A stretch of 64,000 nucleotides of DNA from Sparassis latifolia (lineage: Eukaryota > Basidiomycota > Agaricomycetes > Polyporales > Sparassidaceae): the NCBI GenBank assembly GCA_018466975.1, contig CM031560.1, positions 558,001 through 622,000 on the forward strand, written 5' to 3'. The position numbers and the translations under genes are program-made. This document shows positions 57,188 to 64,000 of the stretch, piece after piece (positions within the stretch are counted from its first letter, which is position 1; every line of letters starts with the position of its first letter). The notes beneath the pieces are model-generated. The model saw nothing but the letters and a program-made list of their open reading frames with translations, did not search any database and was not told the DNA's origin.

Positions 57188-57595
57188 GGCTTGTTGTGGA
57201 CGAGAGCGTGTTAGGACGGAAGAGGGCGAAGGCTGGTGGGCAGGCACCAAACAAGGCGCTGGGGAAGGGCCATCTTATAGAATTACTCGAGATGGCAGTG
57301 GGGGTACCTGTATAGAAAGCGCTGAAATCGAGAGATCGGGACTTACAAAACACCTGAGCGGCCGGAAACCTACTTTCAGCGACCGGAGAGATGCTACGGA
57401 CGGTCATGAGGGTCTGATTGGTCGTGATTGAGATGGTAAAGCTCTTGCTCAGATGTTCACATGTAGTCCACATGATGACACCAGATCTTGAAATGGCTGC
57501 ATTGCTACTACACGGGACCATGCTCACAAGGACAATGGTTGGCCTGGAGCACAACAAGTTCGAGCGTGTTCTAGTACTAAGCCTGATAGCCTCAC

Positions 57596-57853
57596 CTGCG
57601 CCAGTGCTGTGAGTCGTGCATTCGCGTCACGATCGCTTGTCAAGAGGTCCCCGGCTTGGAGATCGACATAGGCTATGAGCTTCGCCGTCCTGGTGACGTG
57701 TGACGTGAGCGCAATGACACTGTCCGTCAAGGTATCATGGATCGCAATCTTCTCGTTCTCCACTTTGATGAGGAAGGCGGGGGAGGTTGAATGGTGAATC
57801 TTGCCCACGGTGCCGCGGACGGCGACAAAATTATTATATCCGTGATCGCTATC
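57596..57853 (-). CDS. Exon of an unrecognised protein
   Basis: An open exon reads DHGYNNFVAVRGTVGKIHHS, then LIKVENEKIAIHDTLTDSVI and LQAGDLLTSDRDANARLTAL, followed by a donor (gtgagg). The composition looks like a folded, conserved domain but I do not recognise it. A possible upstream exon lies around 57860-57990 and the 3' end toward 57.3 kb is unresolved; that would run into the aquaporin promoter region. Only the exon itself is supported. Confidence 0.35.
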
Positions 57854-58472
57854 TTTCCCCCCGCACTATAGTTCCGATTGAACCAAAGTTGCGCTAGATT
57901 ATGGCACATGTCCCGAGGATTCCATGGGGAAGTCCAACGCTCTCCCGTTCCGGCCTTACAGTCATTTGCAAACCTCAGTAGATCCCTCACCGAGAAAATC
58001 GGATGTTGAAATAAAGACCACTGATTGGCGAGCTCTCTCCGAATATTTGAAATGTGCCTTGGCCGCGAGTTGGCAGCGAGGTCGCCTTCGAAACTTATTT
58101 GTTTGATGTCATACTTATGGCCTGATTTTTGCTGGGGCCTATACAGTCGTTTGCGTACGAAACTTCCGTCCCTGATCCACGGAGTGCTGTCTCATATGGA
58201 AACGGCTAGCGCTGTAGTTTTGCAAACGGCCGTTCTACAAGTCGTCTTGATTACCGAAGCCAGTCGGATCGATGGCATGGAGAACCTGCAGCTGCATCCA
58301 GGTTACGTCGTACAGTACCAGTACAAGGTCTTAATAAGAGTCCTTGAGCTCTGCTCAGTGTCTCGACGCGGAAGAGGGACAGGTCTGCCCAGCTAAACAT
58401 TGTCAGGGCTGCTGTTCCCGCCCACGTTGATTTCATCAGTTTCCGCCGTCGTGCCCTGAAACGTCTTCCCAT

Positions 58473-60610
58473 CCTTAGGTATCTTCGGTGTGATCATCTG
58501 TAACAACGCCCTCTTCCTCCAGGTCGATATCACGATCAACGTCAGGATTCCAGCGGCGGAGAACGAAGACATCAGCGTCGCCCTCTTGCCGAATGATCCT
58601 GATAAAAGCATGTTCAGTGCACAAACATCGGGCCAACAGAGCTAGGAAGACGCACTCATCAAACAGAGCAATCGCTCCCGTATCATCGTCAGGCTCGTCC
58701 ATTGCGGGCCCCAGCCCGATCGCATGCCTGAACAGCCTGTTGGAATCTAGATCACTGTCAGGTAACGTACGGACAGCGGTGGGAGTGAGTGTCGTTCCGT
58801 CCAGGCACGGCGAGGTGGGGGTTGGACCGTGGATGAGTATATCACGTTCGATGCCGGCAGTTGCAATGTGGAGGTTACTAGGGTGCATCAGTGTCGTATT
58901 GACGATCGATTGGTGACCTTCTAAAGATCAAAACATGTACGAAATCCTACTGTGCCAGCTATCCTCACCTGTCAATCTGCAGAATGGCGTGGGCAACTCC
59001 ATCGGTACCACTCGTGATTGCGAAAGGCCATTGGCGAAACCTGTCCAATTTGCATGAATGAAACTGTATCAGATTCTTGGTGGATCAATGACGGACCTAC
59101 GGTACTCGAATGTTCATCCCAGTCCTCTGGATCAACTTCAAGCCTGCCATCTAGTAGCCTCGGGGTATCTGGGATTTTCCAGATATAGGCACAAAAGTCG
59201 TCCGACCCAGCGCCGTAGTAACAATCATCTCCTAGACCTGGGCCTCCGAAGGAGCCATGCTAACAGATAATCAGAAAATGAGAAGACAAACTTTGCCATG
59301 ACAATGACCTTGATGGTGCATGTATTAGAGTAAGTGCGCACTCCTGATGGCACGGGAGTACCATCAGGCTGATTACGACCATTACAGATGGCCAAGGGGT
59401 AGGGATCATTCACAGAATATATGACGGGATAATAATACTGATGTGATCGTGAATACTGCAAAAGAATTAAAACACGTGTTCGCGCTCACCAGCATTGTCG
59501 CCGCTAGCCTCGTCCCTTAAGCAAGTCTCAGTTAATGCCCGTAAGAAGGTTATCACGGCAAACCTGTATAATCGAAAGTGATGCTGCTGACTTCGGGCTT
59601 GCTCAGGTGCGAGTGTTTCAATAGCGTTGTCACGTACTGCACGAAGGATTAGACAGGCTAGACGAACAACATGGAGGGAGGCATACGGTCTGCACGATGC
59701 CTTTCTGGCTCCTCCGTGATAGTGGACCAAAGGCCATACGTGCGTCGCGTAGGCACACTTCTCCCCGATTGTCACTTGTCGCAAAAATGTGTGCCATGTT
59801 TGGATGGTACTGGACACCTGTGAATTCGGCATCATGTTGGAGGACATTCTCGGCTCGGGAATATCGGCCGGTTGGTGTTCGTGTATCATGCAGGATGATG
59901 CGGCCGTCTTCTCTACGGACACATCTTGTGAGATATTTTCAATCTCCGAGTAACACCACTCACCCTGCGCTCATAAATATATGGTCATACACTGGGTGAG
60001 AGGAAATTGCGCGGACGCTGTCCTGTACGTCATAGATGATGAATATACACCGTATATTCAGGTTGAAACTCACATCGTGTTGCTGAAATATCGCACTGGA
60101 GAACCTGGAGTGCTGCGTACCAGCCGACGATAAATATGAAAGGTCGTACTGGTAGATTTTATTGTCTGTATCACCTCTGATACACGCATGAGCAGAAGAA
60201 TTATCAAAATGATGGTACTGACGAGTAAAGATATTGATCCGTGGCAGAGAATGCCAGTGAAAAAACATTGGCCTGCGGAAAAACGCTCGGCATAAAATCA
60301 GAACTACGAAAAAGTGACATCTACCCTTGGCCCGGTGAATGAGAATGATGCCTCGTTGACATCATCCTGGTGAAAGTCCCAAAGGAGAACATGTAGATCT
60401 AACAGCAGAGAAGCTCAGCAGGGATATCAGCTCATCGGCCACGATACGGACCATCCCCTGCACTCGCGAGCCACCGACCGCTGCCATGCGAGAATGCGAG
60501 CGCGTTGACGCAAGAGGTATGCCCCGTTAACTTTCTGTGGACATCCGTCAGCGACGTTCTCTTCCATGTACTTATGGAAGCGCGCTACTTGGAGTAGGGG
60601 AACCCTTCCG
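58473..60610 (-). CDS. WD40-repeat protein, DCAF-like
   Basis: Exons on the minus strand give successive WD40 blades: KLTGHTSCVNALAFSHGSGR, DLHVLLWDFHQDD, ANVFSLAFSATDQYLYS, GDTDNKIYQYDLSYLSS, SVRAISSHPVYDHIFMSAG, EDGRIILHDTRTPTGRYSRA, AEFTGVQYHPNMAHIFATSD, GSDDFCAYIWKIPD and HPSNLHIATAGIERDILIHG, with an acidic C-terminus. Spliced pieces such as GIVQT/YVTTLLKHSHLSK join at GT-AG introns. The blade order and the GIERDILIHGP end resemble DCAF5/DCAF8-type CUL4-DDB1 substrate receptors; this is inference from memory of the family. The start near 60567-60610 is not resolved. No internal stop was seen in the exons examined. Confidence 0.75.
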
Positions 60611-61015
60611 TGAGTAGGTGCTTCAGTGCAGATTTGCGGGAACGAGCGGAGTGAATTGGGCTACGGAAACCAAGTGGGCCAAGGTCTGTGAGTTGACTAG
60701 TACTTCGACATGGCAAAGACATATCCAAAACATATTACGAGAGAGTATGGTAGCTTGGTGGCAAGGGAGGAGGACCTTCGCAGTCAGTTGGACGAAAGCT
60801 GGTCTTGATTTGTCATCACTGATTCTCCATCGTTATGTTCATCATCTAGCCACCGGCCATCGCTTTCTTCTTCACCTTATCTTTCTTTCTCCAGGATACA
60901 ACATATCCCTCCAGACAGAACAACTGGTGTTGTTTTGGCATCCGAATTATCCTCAGTCGCACCTCGAGGGCCGACCGACTTTCCAATTCTCGATTGGACC
61001 CCTACGATATTCACG

Positions 61016-61597
61016 ATGCACACCCATCAGACACTGGCTGTCATTTTATGCCTTTTACTTCTGTCGACCGACGGTCACACACCACGGAAACGCCATCTGG
61101 ACATAGACCCTTGGCAGAGTGAGTGGAATTAATGCCCCCCGACAGGGCTCGAAGTCGCAATACTGACGGGCATCATAGGTCTTTCTATCCATCCCATTGT
61201 ACCACGCGATTCAGATTCTTTTATACGGGTCGTCCCTGCCGTGCAGAAGCGTTCGACAACCTGCGTCCGAAGCGAGAAGATACGGCGTTCCCTACTCCCT
61301 CCACCATCAACGAGGCGTCGGGCGGCAGTCTGTCGTAATGGGCCTACTGCACCAGCTGCTGTCGGCGCTGCCCCTTCCAGTACTGGAGCTGCTGCAGGTG
61401 CCGCACCTAGCAACGGAAATGCTGGAGGCGTTGGTCCTAGTGGTAAATCGGGTGATGACGGTGCTGGGTCTTCGAATGCTGGATCTTCTGCTAATGCGAG
61501 TGTTCGCACTGCGTCTGTTGCTATGAGTTCGTTGATTATCAGTATTGCTATGGCTTGGGCACTGGATGCTGCTGAATTACCTTTGTTCGCTGTTTAG
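61016..61597 (+). CDS. Small secreted protein, probably GPI-anchored
   Basis: Exons 61016-61118 and 61179-61597 (60-nt intron, phase 1) give 173 residues. The N-terminus is a signal peptide (TLAVILCLLLLSTDG). The middle has a basic stretch with one Cys region (QKRSTTCVRSEKIRR), followed by a long Ala/Gly/Ser/Pro-rich region. The end is small residues (SSNAGSSANAS) followed by a hydrophobic tail (SSLIISIAMAWALDAAELPL), as in GPI-anchored fungal cell-wall proteins. No enzyme domain is visible. It is likely O-glycosylated and wall- or membrane-bound. Confidence 0.65.
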
Positions 61598-62014
61598 TTT
61601 CTTGTAAACCGAACATTGTCGTCACTCGTTTGGATAGCGTGCTAACTTATATGTTTGCAATCATACCGGGTTGAAAATTCTGGTGCGTCGCCTCATGCCA
61701 AATTGTTGCAAGCAATGTCTCCAGGAACCTTCCAATGTGGCGAAATGCCAAATGGGCGGCCTTATCCGCTGATCGCTGTGATGTAAGAGGAAAATGTCTA
61801 AGACTGGATGAATTATATAAATTCTGGAAAATGAAGGTACAGTCTTGAATTCAAGAAGCTCATCACGCAGTCAGCCATGCTTGTAACGCTTTCAACTTTG
61901 CGTAGCCTCTGTCCCCTGTGAACCCCTCAACTACAAGGACAAAGTGTGCCAAAGACATGGCAATAATCACCGAGATGACAGTCGATATGCGATGGGAAAT
62001 TCCACTGCGTCATG
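61598..62014. other. Intergenic, secreted protein to heme oxygenase
   Basis: Convergent genes; no feature recognised. Confidence 0.4.
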
Positions 62015-62580
62015 CTATACAACTTTCGCTTCTTGAACGAGCGGTTCTGACTTCATCGATGTCTCGTCAATAGAAGGTATAGCCCGTAGCGACAGAGGAT
62101 AGAGGAATGACACAGTGAGCCATGAAAGTAGATCAAGGTAAGTCGTCCTGACTTTTGAGCTCCGCTCTCTCGCCCACTGCAGCATCCATACCATCGCGAT
62201 ACCACTGCTTGATTCTCTCATTTCACACATTGTATGAGGCTCATTCCCTTCGAGAGGATTAAAGTCGTAGAAAGACAAGCCCAGCCCGCTCTCTAAACCA
62301 TATGCCTCAGCGAGCTTGCGCCTGATGAATTATCCACCACTGAGATCACCCAAGTAACGGACATACGCGTGTGCTAGGAGGGGGGATGGATCTGAGGAGT
62401 GCGAGACAGACTCCAGGCGCGAGAGATAGGTGGTCAGAGCGGGCGGCGGCGGGTCCATGAGGGCGACATGTGCAGGATGGGCTCGCCAAGACGATTCCGC
62501 GACTTGCAGGAAGTGGCTGATGTAGCCAAGGTGAACGCTCCACCGGCGTCTGCGAGCCTGCGAGTACGACGTCGGTTAAG
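62015..62580 (-). pseudogene. Heme oxygenase fragment with a stop in its signature motif
   Basis: The minus strand reads HLGYISHFLQVAESSWRAHP, PPPPALTTYLSRLESVSHSS, then LLAHAYVRYLGDLSGG, a TAA (62330-62332), FIRRKLAEAYGLESGLGLSF and YDFNPLEGNEPHTMCEMRES. HAYVRYLGDLSGGQ is the heme oxygenase signature; the Q codon CAA appears as TAA. The enzyme splits heme into biliverdin, CO and iron. The N-terminal part with the proximal His could not be joined: upstream frames contain a stop and no recognisable start. It is probably a pseudogene, although a sequencing error at one base would also explain the TAA. Confidence 0.65.
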
Positions 62581-64000
62581 CGCCGGCTTTGTAAGCGCGA
62601 CGTCCACCGGAAGGCGGGCAACACGTGTTTCGTCTCTGAGGTCCGTGCGCACTCCTAAGTAGGAAGGAAGCGCGGACACTCCCCTCACCTCCTTTCTCTC
62701 TACACGCCGCCCGCCCCCATTCCGGTCTCGCCTTTTTCTACCCACCCACCTCCCATTCTCTATTGTCTAGCCTGGTTAGGTATGGTCTCGTCTCCGGCTG
62801 ACCTGCCATGGTCTGGCCGCGGGATCAACTTACCAGGCTCCGAAGGTTCTGCGGGCCGATCTCGTCGGCGGTCCCCTTTTGGGAATTCGCACCTCCAAGT
62901 TCCGCTCCCTCACGAAGCCTCGCAGAACTTTCCCCCCGCCTGTCGAAATTCGTATGCAACACTGCGTGGCGCACACCCATTTCGGCGTTCTCTCCCGCAG
63001 ACAATTTTATTCACTCCGAAATAAAATTGTTCATCTTACGGCGCTTCCGTAGTCAGTGCGTTACATACAAAGCGGCCGCCACACTGACAATTTTTGAAAG
63101 CAGGTTTCAAAAGTTAGATGCAGGACCCCGAATACCAGTACGAGGACCACCTTGAAGATAAGATCCAGTGATAAGACTATAGGTATGCAAGTACTGGCAC
63201 GACACTGAATAGTACCGAGCACTTTTCTTACTAGGACGTGCTGAGTGTAGATGCCCCGTTTCCATGCTTCAGGGTCTTCTGTAACTCTTCAACTTCATCG
63301 CTGTGTGGAATTCCATTATCTTCTTGACAAACCCGCGTCAAATTTTCATCAATTCCCTTCGAATTCTCAGGCTCGCGAGGGTAAGGAAGGCATTGACAGA
63401 GCTGAGAAGGTATACTGGGCATATCGCCCTCATTGTGCGTGGCCCAGAGAAACTGCCACAAGACATTATCCTATGTAGTAACACGCCAAGATGCGACCAG
63501 AGAGAATGCAGGACGCGTGATCAGGAGATCTACGCATCTCGCTGATAAGATCATTTTGAGAAGAGCCAGCGAGAGCATCTCTTCCTCAACGACTGCTTCT
63601 ACGACAGTAACTCAGATAATAAACACAGAGACAGACATAGTATATATTGCTCAGCTCAGATCCTGCACCGATTGGCAAAACATGCAGAGATACACTCGTA
63701 ACCAAAGAGTTGAGCCAAACTACGTCTAAGAGTGCTGATCAAGGACCCCAGCTACCAGTTTGGGGTGATGATGATGATGAACTCAACATTTATATACCGC
63801 AACAAGCAAATTACGTGCTAAGACGCGGTGGTCACCGGCCAGTACAAACTGTACGACAAGGAACCAATGTGATGGAAGTGGGGTGCATCGGGTGAGGCTT
63901 GAGAGTGATATAGTAGATAAAAGGTGTCCATGTGTAGGCATACGGGTGTCATAGCAGATCGACGCTGGAACCAAGATGAAAAGCAGAGACAAAAAATCAG
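62581..64000. other. Right end of window, no gene recognised
   Basis: Frames up to about 100 codons overlap on both strands without motifs. At 62650-62760 a CT-rich tract could be the promoter of the heme oxygenase gene (minus) or of an unseen gene. Near 63760 a gatgatgatgatga run encodes an acidic stretch in one frame; no family was recognised. Confidence 0.35.

Noticed and set aside
57096..57557. 153-codon minus-strand frame upstream of the aquaporin
   Set aside because: Overlaps aquaporin exon 1 in another frame and shows no motif; compositional shadow.
1..64000. CRISPR arrays, bacterial operons, riboswitches
   Set aside because: The DNA is eukaryotic with spliced genes; the only regular repeats are subterminal arrays of MITEs.

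Overview
The window is genomic DNA of a filamentous basidiomycete, most likely an agaricomycete wood-decay fungus. Genes are split by many short GT-AG introns (mostly 49-70 nt). The protein families are those of Agaricomycetes: a giant DUF3638/DUF3645 protein, a P450, a polyporopepsin-like protease, a GH5 mannanase-like enzyme and a CBP3 chaperone. The species assignment is inference; no rRNA or tRNA gene was seen.

Layout. 1-5118: 3' half of a DUF3638/DUF3645 giant protein. 5892-7974: intact nine-exon cytochrome P450. 8297-9849 (minus): intact 2-oxoglutarate/Fe(II) dioxygenase containing a 7-nt microexon, tail to tail with the P450. 9.9-12.5 kb: a repeat copy and an unrecognised minus-strand gene. 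13.4-19.9 kb (minus): a decayed two-gene unit with an IS3-like DDE integrase and a HECT-like protein, probably a cut-and-paste element. 20.5-22.4 kb (minus): fragments of unrelated genes (KRE6/SKN1, an unknown family, a heat-shock-factor DNA-binding domain), all broken. 22801-28451: a young Ty3/Gypsy element. 29.5-32.5 kb: a small conserved gene and the CBP3-type assembly chaperone. 34.9-36.6 kb: a GH5 pseudogene. 36842-41108: a DDE element with perfect 32-bp inverted repeats, an 8-bp target duplication and a Ulp1-like protease remnant; it carries a nested hAT-type MITE. 41200-51223: a second, chromodomain Ty3/Gypsy element whose gag is interrupted by a 787-bp MITE. 53.2-61.6 kb: host genes for an aspartic protease, an aquaporin, a WD40 protein and a small secreted, probably GPI-anchored protein. 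62.0-62.6 kb: a broken heme oxygenase.

Roughly half of the window is transposon or transposon debris. The insertions can be ordered because target duplications and reading frames join up when inner elements are mentally removed: an old coding segment was split first or second by the DDE element and by the chromodomain Gypsy element, and the latter was later hit by a MITE. All seven differences between paired LTRs are CpG transitions, and all four pol stops of the second element are TGA, which points to cytosine methylation and deamination.

The most unusual items are the integrase plus HECT-like unit, the microexon that completes a catalytic Asp codon, the DDE/Ulp1-like element family with 8-bp target duplications and one-way subterminal repeats, and the patchwork of gene fragments at 20.5-22.4 kb.
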